From: Trochalopteron elliotii | Taxonomy: Eukaryota; Chordata; Aves; Passeriformes; Leiothrichidae | DNA length: 64,000 nucleotides | Assembly (NCBI GenBank): GCA_024734555.1 | Contig: JANPWX010000118.1 | Location: 323,609-387,608 of the forward strand | Reading direction: 5' to 3' | Shown here: positions 10,901 through 21,400 of the stretch, in pieces | Layout: each line of letters starts with the position of its first letter | Position numbering within the stretch: the first letter of the stretch is position 1 | Program-made: the position numbers and the translations under genes | Notes under the pieces: model-generated | What the model saw: only the letters and a program-made list of their open reading frames with translations | Databases searched by the model: none | What the model was told of the DNA's origin: nothing

Positions 10901-13900
10901 GCAGGAAAAAGCTCCTGAGCACAGCAGCTGTCATCTTTATCCTTCTTGGAACTGAGCAGATGGACTCAGCCCTAGTGCTCCACCCGACCCTGGAAACACT
11001 GCCAGGATACCTGGCAGCAAGGCAGGGATCAGGTTGCATCTTTCCTCTCTACATTGCAGCATCCTGATGACCAAATGTCCATTGAACACCCAAACAAACA
11101 CATTCTAAACTGCTTTCCTCCTCTTCGGAGCTTTTTTAAAACAAAACAGCAAACTTGGTGTTTCGTGATAAACAGGAGATGTAAAAACATCTTCCAAATC
11201 TTGTCTTGCCAGGATCTTTAAATGGGTTCCTTCTGCAATACCTAGGAACAAAAATCTGGGGCTACCTAGACCATATCTCTCCTTTCATAGCCTTCACACA
11301 ATCAGACTTGTGGTCTGACCCTGGGAAATTCCCTGTGGACCTCATCACACCAAACTAAAAGTTCTTTAAAGGATCAGAACAGGCTGCCAAAAATGTCTCA
11401 AGGGTATGTTTTATCAAGTGCTACACAAGGTCCAACTCATAGTTCCAGGCCTCCAAGCTCATCAGTACACAAAACACCAAAGTCAGGAAGGAGCCTTGGG
11501 ATTCCTCCCCTTCCTCTAAGCTCCACCTGTACAGCTGGGTATAGCCACAGGACAAGCCTGCCAGAGGAAACAACTCTAAGCAGGAGGATCTTCCTGAGAA
11601 AAAGAAGGCCTAAAGACACTCAAAAGAAAAAAAATTACGGACAAACAAATTCTGCCAAAAAGATTTGGCAGTTCAGACCCTCTGCACCACTATTCTCCAT
11701 CTCTTTCTAAAAACACACTGTTAAACAAAACAACGTAATGATAATTTCCTACCAACCAGCAGACTTGAGACTGCAGAAATCAAGGTCACTGAGGAACATT
11801 CCCCAGCTCTGTCAAACTGTTTGACACTGAAGCCCTGTCAACAGCAGCAGGGGAAATTTCACAGAATCACCAGGTTGGAAGAGACCTCCAAGATCATCAA
11901 GTCCAACCCAGCCCTAAAACACCTCAACTAAACCCTGGCACTGAGTGCCACATCCAGTCTTTCCTTAAACACATCCAGGGATGGTGACTCCACCACGTGC
12001 CCAGGTAGACCATTCCAATACTTTATCACCCTTTCTGTAAAAAACTTTTTCCTGATATCCAACCTCTATTTCCCTTGGCACAGCTTGAGACTCGTTCTGT
12101 CTCCTCTTGTTCTGTCAGTTGCTGCCTGGAGAAAGAGACCAACCCCACCTGACCACAACCACATTTCAAGGAGCTGTAGAGAGTGATAAGGTCACCTTTG
12201 AGTCTCCTTTTCTCCAGGCTGAACACCTCTCTCACAACAAAGTTATTAAAGTCCAGTTACAAGTAACTATACCAAAAGGTATCAAGCACTCACAAGAGAG
12301 TAAGATAACACTTAACTGGCCTCGGATGATCTTAGAGACCTCAAGACCAGAAGGAGACCAGAAAAAGACTGACTTTGGATGCCACATAAAGCTATCCACC
12401 AGGTCACTATGAGTCTGGTCACCTCCAGAGACATCTAAAACAGGTATAAGAATGTTTGGAAGCAAAAATGTTTGGAACAATGCAAGCTCAAGAGAAACAA
12501 AGACAGTAAAAAGAGTACCACCCCTTGAAATAGACACGAAAAAATCAACAGATCATTTGTCCAGCCACTTACTCGTTTGAGGTGATCACCCAAATTTACT
12601 GCTTGTGTTTGCACTGGCTCCGAATCCACCAGATGTGCTGCCTGGTGGAAGCTCTCTGTCTCACAGATGGGTTCCACAGGAGGCATCTCAGCTGCAGACG
12701 CTGCTGCAAAGACAATAATTTGGCTGCTATTCCTTGGACTGATACAGTGTTGCATATTAAGCAGAAAGGGAAAACAAAAAAATGGAAGTCTGAAAGCACC
12801 GGTGCTGTTTTCCTCAATGCTTGTAGCATTCACAGTCACCACATTCATGAGGATTCACTGTGTCAGCAAGATAAAACAAAACAACAATCACTTGCTCTTG
12901 TAAGCAAGCTAAGGGTTAAAATCCATGGCTAGGATAATGTTAAAATGAATTTTCCCTGGAAAAGCTGTGAATTTGTCAGGAACTGTATGTGATTATCCAC
13001 CCTCTCCCATAAGTTTTATGGGAATGATGAGGGCATCTGCAGTCCTGTCATTTGTGGAACACTGTAGCCAAGCCTTTCAGGCCAGTGTTAAACCTTCAGT
13101 CTCAAAAGGTGGACAGCAAAAGCTTTACCAGCCTGCAGAGCAGACATTCAGAAGATCCTTCTAGTTTTTCCACCTATTCCCTGGAATGATGAGAAATCCC
13201 AGTCCTACACACACATCCAGCAAGTCCATACTCTGAACGGGCTGATCAGCCCTTCTTTCACACAGGGTTGAAACCTTCCCCTTAAATTCTCTGCTACCAA
13301 GACAACTGTCTTGTGACAGCTCCTTCTGCAGAGCCCAAGAGCCCTTCTGTGCTAAACCCCAGGGGAATCAGGACTTCTACAGCAACTGGAAATGCAGCAA
13401 CAGACACTTGAAAGGCAGCTGCTCGGCCACAGAGCTTGTAAGAGCTACGTGCTTTCAGTTAAACACACCACCTACCTTGCAGCATCTCTTCTTCCTGTGC
13501 CTCACCTTGAGGGGTCTCTTCCTCCTGAGCTTCACCTTGAGGAATGTCCTCCTCCTCAGCCTCACCTTGAGGAGTCTCTTCTTCCTCAGGCTCATCTTGA
13601 AGCACCTCTTCTTCTTCAACTTCACTTGGAGGCACCTCTTCCTCCTCAGCCTCACCCTGAGGCACCTTTTCCTGTTCTGTGGTCCTTGCTAAGTACTTCC
13701 TCAGCACCAGCAAGGAACCTGCCTTTGTCTGCTCAACGACAATGGAGTCAGCCATGCTCCTGAGGACCTCAAACACAGACAGAAATCCGTACTGCCTGTA
13801 CTGGAACGCCCGGCCAAAGCGTCTGAGGAAGGCCTTGCCCAGGTCTGCCAGCAGCAGTGGTGAGGAGCTCAGCAGGTCCTGCAGCTCAGCCTTCACTGTT

Positions 13901-15233
13901 GGTGGCAGGACAGGAGTCCCAGCACTCAGAGTTTGGAAACTCTGTGAATTCTTAGAGTTCTTAGTGGGAAAAGGAGCATTTGCCTTCGTAGCAGTTTTCT
14001 TTGATGCTTTACGTGTTTTTACTTTCTGGTTGGCAACCAGCTTGGCAATCCCTTTGGTGGAGTCATCTGCAATGGCTGCAACAGAAAGAAATAGACAACC
14101 AGAACAATGAACCATTAAGAGCTCTACACTGGCAAAGCTCCTCTTCGTTCCTTCCTTTCCTCTTCTCCACACCCTTTCTAGAAGGGGCTGTCTCCTTTAA
14201 AAGCAATCACATTAAACCATGGCTGATTTCCAGCAACCTGTGTGCAAACTGGACTGAACTATTTTTAAAAGCCAGCAACCAGTTTGCACCCTCATCCCCA
14301 GAAATTCAGACCAGGCAGGAAGGCAGGTCAAATTCTTGGATGTAGGATCACAAACAGAAACCAAGCTGCTGAGAGTTTTGCTGGGAAAGCAGAATCACAG
14401 TCAACTGTCACTACAGAGCACCCCCTGCCCAAGAAAGGTCTTTGTGGAGAACAGCCCAGGTCTTTTCCAAGCCTCTAAACAACTTTTTCTTGTGTTACCG
14501 TAGCACTCAAAAAGCTCACAACCATTTCACCCTTCCCAATCAACTCTTTGCAACTGCCATTTGTTGTCACAACTCTGCCCCAAAGAAAAAGAAAATGAAA
14601 AAGGTTCTTTGATACAGGCTAAATTTCCTGTGGGGTCAGGTATGGCAACCTTCACAGCTTCTCTCAAGAGGCCTTATCTCTGGTTTTGGCTCCTGCTATA
14701 GTCTGCATTTACAGAAAAAGTGATGCTTACCAGTTCTAGTGTACCCACAAGGAAATGTTATGTCAGTTTCTAAACCAAGTGCAGAGTGAAAAAATGTACA
14801 AAAATAACTAGAAGCATGGGGGACTTTTTCAGGAGGGAAGAGCACAAAAGTGTTAAAACACAGATCAAAATACAAGACGAAATATCAAAGACAAAAAATT
14901 AACCAGAGTTGTACGAGAAACAGATTAACAGATATTTGACATACAGTTCTGCATATCTGAACATCACTTCACTCCAGTATGAGGTTCCAAACAACTCCTC
15001 CACCCATTTGGAAACAAAACCTCACCTTTGAGGATTAAAGTGCCATTCTTAGAACAGATTCGGACGACTTCAGGCATTTGTGTCACCAGCTCCAAGGTGG
15101 ACTGGAAGCCCAGGTCATGCAGAGGAAGAGGTTTGCAGACCATGTCCATGTACTGCTCCTCCAGCTGCTCTGGCGTCAAGCCTGCCTTGGCAGCTATCAG
15201 CATTGCCCTCACCTCCTTCTTCAGCACCTCCAT
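4910..15233 (-). CDS. TDRD5: Tudor domain-containing protein 5 (two LOTUS domains and a Tudor domain seen; internal and 3' exons incomplete)
   Basis: Germ-granule protein of the piRNA/transposon-silencing pathway. Exons read: 15026-15233 (exon acceptor at 15262), 13476-14075, 12573-12703, then 9084-9289, 8203-8409, 7074-7140, 5915-6115, 4906-5065. Exon 1 carries LOTUS-1 ([20 protein letters not shown]). Exon 2 carries LOTUS-2 (residues about 128-197) and an acidic repeat. Exons 9289 to 5915 encode the Tudor domain, including [41 protein letters not shown] and GIVDEYVDG. Phases join within the first three and within the last five exons. The LOTUS-3 region between 12573 and 9289 is not securely placed (see 12240-12434). 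The last exon read ([11 protein letters not shown], matching the family) meets TGA at 4910-4912, just before a donor. The family protein is about 980 aa, so the C-terminal third is missing or unrecognised. ATG 15233 is the first one in the exon; homology extends about eight residues upstream, so the true start may be in an earlier exon near the gap. Confidence 0.92.
7725..8178 (+). mobile_element. CR1 LINE fragment, plus orientation, beside a TDRD5 Tudor exon
   Basis: The segment contains degenerate CR1 reverse-transcriptase coding sequence ('ttattgagctgggtgatggg', 'gaaatgggcagacaggaacc', 'gtcctgcacttggggaagaa') joined to a 3' part ('ttggacaggatgacctccag'). An internal deletion and stop codons leave it inactive. 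Its 3' end stops about 25 bases from the splice donor of the TDRD5 exon 8203-8409, on the opposite strand. Confidence 0.82.
10213..10400 (-). mobile_element. CR1 LINE fragment, minus orientation
   Basis: The plus strand reads 'tcatagaatattctgagtta', then 'ggcacccacaaggatcatca', then 'tgcctgagagcattgtccaa', a recognisable CR1 subfamily 3' end. It is about 190 bases, truncated, and lies in the TDRD5 intron before the Tudor exons. Confidence 0.8.
11857..12238 (-). mobile_element. CR1 LINE 3' fragment, minus orientation, in a TDRD5 intron
   Basis: Diagnostic CR1 blocks are present in order on the plus strand: 'cagaatcaccaggttggaag', 'cagggatggtgactccacca', 'tttttcctgatatccaacct' and 'gagagtgataaggtcacct'. 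Its 5' boundary (about 12238) touches the end of the open frame of the candidate third LOTUS exon of TDRD5. Confidence 0.88.
12240..12434 (-). CDS. TDRD5: Candidate TDRD5 exon, third LOTUS domain
   Basis: On the minus strand a good acceptor (CCTGTTTTAG, ending 12435) precedes an open frame containing [13 protein letters not shown]. This aligns with the start of the TDRD5 third LOTUS domain (P-x-G-L-x-[IV]-S-K-[LI]-[LI] in mammals), and 27 residues separate the acceptor from the Pro in both. A consensus donor GTGAGT follows 12294, but the frame stays open past it to a TGA next to the CR1 fragment at about 12238. The entry phase needed (1) does not match the exit phase (0) of the exon at 12573-12703, so a missed microexon, an indel or decay is implied. 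The homology is by eye only. Confidence 0.4.
13476..13665 (-). repeat. TDRD5: 30-bp coding tandem repeat encoding an acidic decapeptide (TDRD5)
   Basis: The 3' end of the LOTUS-2 exon consists of about 6.3 head-to-tail 30-base units encoding decapeptides such as [30 protein letters not shown] and [10 protein letters not shown] (residues about 207-269). The repeat stays in frame up to the splice donor. It forms a Glu-rich, probably disordered linker between LOTUS-2 and the rest of the protein. The two strands show mirror-image low-complexity reading frames; the antisense ones are shadows. Confidence 0.9.
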
Positions 15234-15399
15234 AAGCTGTGCCTGCTTGGACGCCTCTGTACTAAAGGGGAACAAGCAAGCAGATGACAACTTGTACCAC
15301 AGCTGCTCACAATCATATGGAATTTCAACTTTTTCCCCACTTAGCAGCTGAATGCTGGCAGGGGGAGTGGGCTGCAAGTTCACCACCAACCCCTGTATT

Positions 15400-16060
15400 C
15401 ACTTGCCAGCACCCCTGGAGTTTAGCGCACCGCTAAACCTCTGCCAGTCCAGACACCCCGCGTGTCCAAACCGCTGCCCGAGGACACCCCACCCACTGCC
15501 GGCATCAGCGCTCCTCGCAGAACCCCCTGCGACCCCCCCCAACGCGGGGTTTCGCCCCTCAGCTTCGCCGGNNNNNNNNNNNNNNNNNNNNNNNNNNNNN
15601 NNNNNNNNNNNNNNNNNNNNNNNNNNNNNNNNNNNNNNNNNNNNNNNNNNNNNNNNNNNNNNNNNNNNNNNNNNNNNNNNNNNNNNNNNNNNNNNNNNNN
15701 NNNNNNNNNNNNNNNNNNNNNNNNNNNNNNNNNNNNNNNNNNNNNNNNNNNNNNNNNNNNNNNNNNNNNNNNNNNNNNNNNNNNNNNNNNNNNNNNNNNN
15801 NNNNNNNNNNNNNNNNNNNNNNNNNNNNNNNNNNNNNNNNNNNNNNNNNNNNNNNNNNNNNNNNNNNNNNNNNNNNNNNNNNNNNNNNNNNNNNNNNNNN
15901 NNNNNNNNNNNNNNNNNNNNNNNNNNNNNNNNNNNNNNNGCCGCGCCCCCCGCTGCGGCAGCCAGGCCCTGAGGGGGAGCGGCCACTGAGGGCGGGGTGG
16001 GCTTTCCGCGGCCTCGGCGCTCGCGGGGACGGCAGGCCGGTGCTGCCCGTGCCTTCTTTA
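15400..16060. promoter_or_regulatory. GC-rich CpG island at the TDRD5 5' end
   Basis: Sequence on both sides of the gap is GC-rich with many CpG dinucleotides, unlike the AT-richer surroundings. It lies just upstream of the first recognised TDRD5 exon on the minus strand and so probably holds the TDRD5 promoter and 5' UTR exon. The assembly gap covers its centre, so no TSS, TATA or specific site can be named. Confidence 0.55.
15572..15939. other. Assembly gap (368 N)
   Basis: A run of N within the GC-rich island. Any reading frame drawn across it is meaningless. Confidence 0.99.
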
Positions 16061-16082
16061 AAAAACAAACAAACACCCCCCA

Positions 16083-16525
16083 AACGATTGGAGAAGATCT
16101 CTGAGATGACCGAGTCCAACCCGTGACCCAACCCCACGATGTCAGCCAGACCAGAGCACCGAGTGCTACGTCCAGTCTTTCCTTAAACACCTTCAGCGAT
16201 GGTGATGTCCGCGCCTCCCTGGGCAGCCTGTTCCAATGTCTAACCAGTCCTTACCGTGAAGAAGTTTCTCCCTAGTCCAACTCAAACCTCTTCTGGTGCA
16301 GCTGGAGACTGTGTTCCCTGGTCCTCTCTCTGGTTGCCTGGGTGAAAAGCCCGGTCCCCACATGGCTACACCCTCCCGTGGCTGTAGGGAGCGATGAGGT
16401 CTCCCCTGAGCCTCCTTTTCTTCAGACTGAGCTCCCCACATCTCCCTCATCAGACTTTTCCTCCAGACCCTTCTCCATCTCCATTGCCCTTCTCTCTGGA
16501 CTTGCTCCAGAACCTCCACATCCTA
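16083..16525 (-). mobile_element. CR1 LINE 3' fragment, minus orientation
   Basis: Read on the plus strand this is the reverse complement of a CR1 3' end: 'gagtccaaccc', 'gcctccctgggcagcctgtt', 'gagcgatgaggtctcccctg' and 'cttgctccagaac' in the expected order. It is 5'-truncated and diverged, with no usable ORF. It lies between the TDRD5 CpG island and NPHS2. Confidence 0.85.
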
Positions 16526-16529
16526 ATGT

Positions 16530-16790
16530 TATTTAGAGGAGTCTTATATTTTTTAAGAGGAGTCTTGTATTGTAAGGAGACTTCATATTTTTTTGCCCCA
16601 TCTAAGAGGAAAATCCACACTGGAGACACAAAAAGCACATTAGGAAAGAGCCACACACAGAACATGACCAGTTCCTTCAATGTAACAATATTTAAAACCA
16701 GATGTGGTTATTAAGAGGAGTCTTGTATTTTTTTCAGTCCCATCTGAGGGGCAAATCCACAGAGGTGACATTGACTTTCCAGAGTTCACC
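16530..16790. repeat. Dispersed direct repeat of about 80 bp
   Basis: The block starting 'ttaagaggagtcttgtatt' at about 16551 continues with 'gccccatctaagaggaaaatccac'. It recurs at about 16713 as 'ttaagaggagtcttgtatttttt' followed by 'cccatctgaggggcaaatcc'. A shorter version ('ttagaggagtcttatatttt') precedes the first copy. The copies are diverged and flank about 100 unique bases. Origin unknown. Confidence 0.7.
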
Positions 16791-18480
16791 GAGTGTACTT
16801 AAAGAGGGGTGCAAGGCTGTTTCCTAAGGGCTCACAGGCATCTGAAAACCCCCTCAACTGCACAGCTGATTTCCACATGGGAGTACTTCTCAGACTAAAA
16901 CGAGCTGAACCTGTGAATTTTGGGAAACCCATCAGCAGGTGCTCTCAAAAAATCTCCTCATTTCAAAAGTTAGCAACCAAACACATCTCCCAGGCATCTT
17001 CCAGGCATGGTGGAGTCATTTTATTCCCTACTGGCTGAATAAAATATCAGACAAAACCAGCATGTTGCAGGTTTGGAGGTGTTTAACATGCCAGGGTGCT
17101 TTTGACAAGACACCAACTGGAATCCAAAACCAGACCTGAGCTGCCTTTTGCTGTTGCTGCTTAAAACACCACCTACCTTTTCAGCAGCTGGAGGCCATCT
17201 CCACCAGTCCCATGCTGGCCAAGCGATAAACACAAAGAGGAAAAGGTTTCTGGAGTGCTTCCAAGGAATACACACTGTATAAATTTATTAATTACACCCC
17301 ATTTACACCCAAATTTTCTCTGCCTTTAGCCCTTTCCATCCATCACTTCCCTGGTGACCTGCTGACATGGCACCCAGCACAGCAGAGAAAGCAGGCAGCT
17401 GGTGCCCTCCCTGCCTGCAATATCCTGACTCCAGGTGGAGCACAAGTCTCCAATAAAACAGGAATCTGTGAAAAAACAAGATCAGCACCTCCCCAGCTTT
17501 CCTCCCCAGCTTGATCCAGCCACTCCTCCACACCAGGGACTGGAATCCCTGAGCTCAGCCCTGCCCTGCATTATGTCCCACATGTGTCTTTCTGTAGTGT
17601 AATTTCTAGCCAGGTGCTGATTTCTTTAACACAGTTGGTGACTTTAAAAGTGTTTCTTCCACAGGTTTCTGCATATGTCAACACAGGCTGAGCAGCATGA
17701 AAAGAGAAAACTCCTGTATTTGCTCTGCCATGCTCCTGCTGTGGGAAACTATGGAGGCATTTAGGCACAAACTCTTCTGGCAATTTAGATTCAACAGCTC
17801 TAACTCTATGATGCCTCTCATATTAACACCCATTCAGGAAAGCTGGGACAAGTTACTTTCCCTCCTTGCTAAAATGTGACGCTAGAGAGAGGAGGGTTGC
17901 TGCCAATGTCCCTTCAGTGTGCCAGCCAAAGGGCTTTTGGATAGCAGAGCAGTGTGAGATGGTACTCACCCAGACATTCACCACAACACCCCTCCAACCA
18001 CTCCCGAGTAAGCCACTGGTCTCACCAGCAAAGGATTTTCACCCTGGTGTCTATTCTGGGCCACTCAAACCTTTTGATATCTTTGGGGCCACACGCCTGA
18101 CAGTTACTTTTAGGTTGCTTTTCAACAGCTTTGCAGAAACTATCCACAAAAAATCACTGGCATGCTTCTCATTGTATTTTATTTCCAAAAGCAGAAAGAT
18201 GCAAATAGAATGTCCTCCTGGGGTCTACTCTGTCCAGGTGTCTAACTTCCCTTCCCATCCCCACAGCAGTGCATTATGAGAGCAGAGCAGCTGGGAACAG
18301 CTTGCTCACTTCACTGTCCATTATGCCTGACAAGCCTGTGATCGACTTGAAACGAGGCTCCTTGATGTGACACCTCCCCTTGTCTCCTCCCCTGCCTGCT
18401 TTTCCTGCCTGCAGCAATAAATTTGAGCAGATCCTCATTCTGCTCCCCAGGCAGCTGAGTGCTCCTCGGCACAGATGAGG
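16791..18480. other. Intergenic region between TDRD5 and NPHS2
   Basis: No exon or repeat recognised. Its distal end should contain the NPHS2 promoter and 5' UTR; 'caataaatttgag' at about 18415 is AT-rich about 60 bases before the ATG, but I cannot call it a TATA box with confidence. Confidence 0.5.
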
Positions 18481-21400
18481 ATGGAGAAGAGGTCTCGGAG
18501 CTCTTCCAGGGAGTCTCACAGGAGACGCAGAGAGTCCCCGGCTGCACAGAGCAAACGAGAGAAGAGACAGAGCAGCAGAGAAGCTGGCAAAGGAAAGGGG
18601 GATGTAAAGCAGCAGAAAGCCAAGGAGACCAAGAGCACCGTGGGGAGTGATGGTAGGGTGCACACCTCCACGGTGGTGGATGTCGATGATGTGGTGTCTG
18701 ATGAAGAAATGGAGGCCATGGTATTGCTGGATAGTGAGCAGCAAGAGGAAGGTATGGCTTAAAGAAGGGAAGGGGTTGGAAAACTCTGGGCTCTTTGGTG
18801 CTGTGTGGGTCACAGTGTGACTGCTCTCTGCATGGTGTCATCACGCCCACCTTTCACAGGTGTGGTTATCCTCAGGACAGGATATGGGAGACTCCAGCCA
18901 GCCTCCCAAAAGCCAGCTTCTGCAGGCTTATTAGCACCATCCAGCAAAGCAGTGAACCTGAATACAAGCAGTCACATTCCCAGCATCCTTCATACTTCAT
19001 CTTGCTACTCCCCAGTTCTGTTCATGCTCTGGGCTCTTGCTTTTCCTGCTTGGCCTCCTTTAGGTGGTTGGCATTGGCCTTACTGCCCCTTCATAGCCCA
19101 AAGGACCTCTCTGCAGGCAAGAACTGCCCTTGAGGTGCACGCTTGCCTCTCACCTGCTGGATAACCTTTAAGAGCAGCTCCTCCCCACGTGTTTGTTAGG
19201 CACGTTCCCAGCCTGATACAATAGAAGGGAGCATTGTGATCCTTCTGGCAACACAGCTGGGTCTGTTGGGAGCCAGGGTCACCACAGGCATGGCAGATGT
19301 GTATTACAAGAGCCAGCACCTCTTGTGCCCTTCCCCCTCTGCTGCCCCAGAGTGTTACAAAGGTTCAGACTTGCTCCTGGCTCCCTGGGAACTAGATTTT
19401 CACAGCTTCATCTTTCTGTCTCCATTACAGGAATTACAGCTATTGGGCAGTGCTTAGGAGCTCTGGGTTCTGAAGCTCCCTCAGGACCTGGTGGTTCTAC
19501 AAAGAGTTTCCAAGGCAGAAGGGTGGGGATGGAAGGGTTGGAAGGGATTAAAAATGGGAAGGATGCTAACTTCACAGCTGGAAATCCTGATCCACTCTCT
19601 GGCTCCATCTGTTTTCATGCCATGAAAACCTGATGATTTTTCCCTCAGAGAGGAGCACAACAAAGGGCAGCCAGAGCAAGATGACCCACACTCACTCTGG
19701 GGAGATGTAGAAAATAATAATAATAATCTGGGCTGACCACCTCAGTCAGCCTCCAGCACCTTGGGGTGACTTCTTAGAACACAGAAAGATTTTATTGGCA
19801 CCAGAGGCTTCATCCCACTGCATTAGGGAGCTGGGATGCAACTGAAATCCTATTCCAAAACAACCTGAAATACTCTGATACAGAAGGGCACTTCAGTCTG
19901 TGCATACTTAAAGCTCTCTCTTTACAATCTTTGTCTTTAGCTCATCTTTCCAGATAAACTTCACAGACCCAGCTCAGCAAAATTGCCCATTCCAAGCCTT
20001 TCAACCCTGCTTGGTAGCCCCAATTCTTCCAGATAAAGATTGCTCTCTAGTCAAGCAACTGCAGAGAAGCATGGTTCAACTTTTGTCAGGAAAGCAGAGA
20101 CAAAATCTATCCATCCATCCTTGCAGCTCCTGGCAATCTGGGGCAGGGAGTGTTCCTTAACTCACCTCCAGAGAGAGCCAAGTGGTTCATTTGCAAAGAG
20201 TCCAGGACAACAGTGAAGCTGATATATGTGCAGGCACTTGTCAGGCTATCAGTATTTTGACAGCAGTCCTTTTCTAACACAATCCTGTTGGGTTTCTCCC
20301 TAGGTGTAAAGTCTCCTGGTCTGGGTGTCTGTGAGTGGCTTTTGACCATCTTGTCTTTCCTGTTCATCATAATGACCTTCCCCATTTCTGTCTGGTTCTG
20401 CATGAAGGTGAGAATAGCCATGGGGCCTCTCAGGATTTGGTGTCTGATCTGGATGTCACACACTGATTCAGCATGTGTTGGACATGAGCATAAAAGTTTT
20501 TTGTTTTTTTTTTTTGTATAAGGCCCCTATTTATATCTCTTCAACTCACCATTAATTTTGATTTGTCCTTTATCGCATGTTGCTACAGCAAAGGCATCCA
20601 ACCATTGCCTACCAAATCCTCCTGCTGAAATACCAGCAGGAAGGAACTAAGGTTTCTCTTTTTTGAAATAAATTGCAAGTCTGTTCACTTTCAGACATGT
20701 CCCTCACCCTACCTAACCCAGACATGGCTGCATTACAGCAGCAGGGTGAATAGGCTTTAAATTCAAAATTTCAAGAGAGATTGATCTCTCAGTTAATAAC
20801 AGATTTTCCCTCTTCCTCTCATTTTTATTCAAATTTATAGCATGGCTACAAGTAGGCACTTGTAGGCATTTTGATTCCCACTTCTCAGGAAATTTCACAT
20901 TCATCTCGTTATCAACAAGAATGCCAGTATTACAGCTCAGCTCTTAGGATGAGCACATGTTTGCCTTGGAGAGAAACAAGCAACATGGAACATTTCAACT
21001 CGGGTTATTTAAGTTTGGCCAGGCTATAAGGAAGCAAAATTCTGGGTCATCTTGGGAAGCTGCTCTAATCAAATCTGTGTCTGTCACAGAGCTCCTCATA
21101 TACAAGGCTGGCCAGCAGCTCTGGGCAAAGGGTAAAGTGACTCAGTGACAGGTGATGCCACAACCTGCTGATATCCCCCCTTTGCAGAGCTTTCCCAGAA
21201 TAAATTTCCTTGTGTGTCAGTGAGGCAGCTTTTCCCAGTGCTACTTCTTCCTCTCCAGCCCAGCTTTTGTTTCCCCCTGCAGGTGGTGCGGGAGTATGAG
21301 CGAGCCATTGTTTTCCGGCTTGGGCACCTCCTTCCTGGCAGAGCCAAAGGACCCGGTAAGGTGTTTACTGAGCTCCCCCAGCCATGCTGCTTCTCTTCTG

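Noticed and set aside
11160..11262. Exon-like minus-strand frame (starts [13 protein letters not shown]) after a strong acceptor
   Set aside because: Considered as a TDRD5 exon, but it ends in a stop without a donor and its phase cannot be tied to neighbours.
13392..13763. Long plus-strand frames opposite the TDRD5 repeat
   Set aside because: They are antisense shadows of the 30-bp coding repeat; the minus-strand frame has family homology and splice sites.
15352..16190. Open frames of 175-263 codons across 15.4-16.2 kb
   Set aside because: They are open only because they span the N gap.
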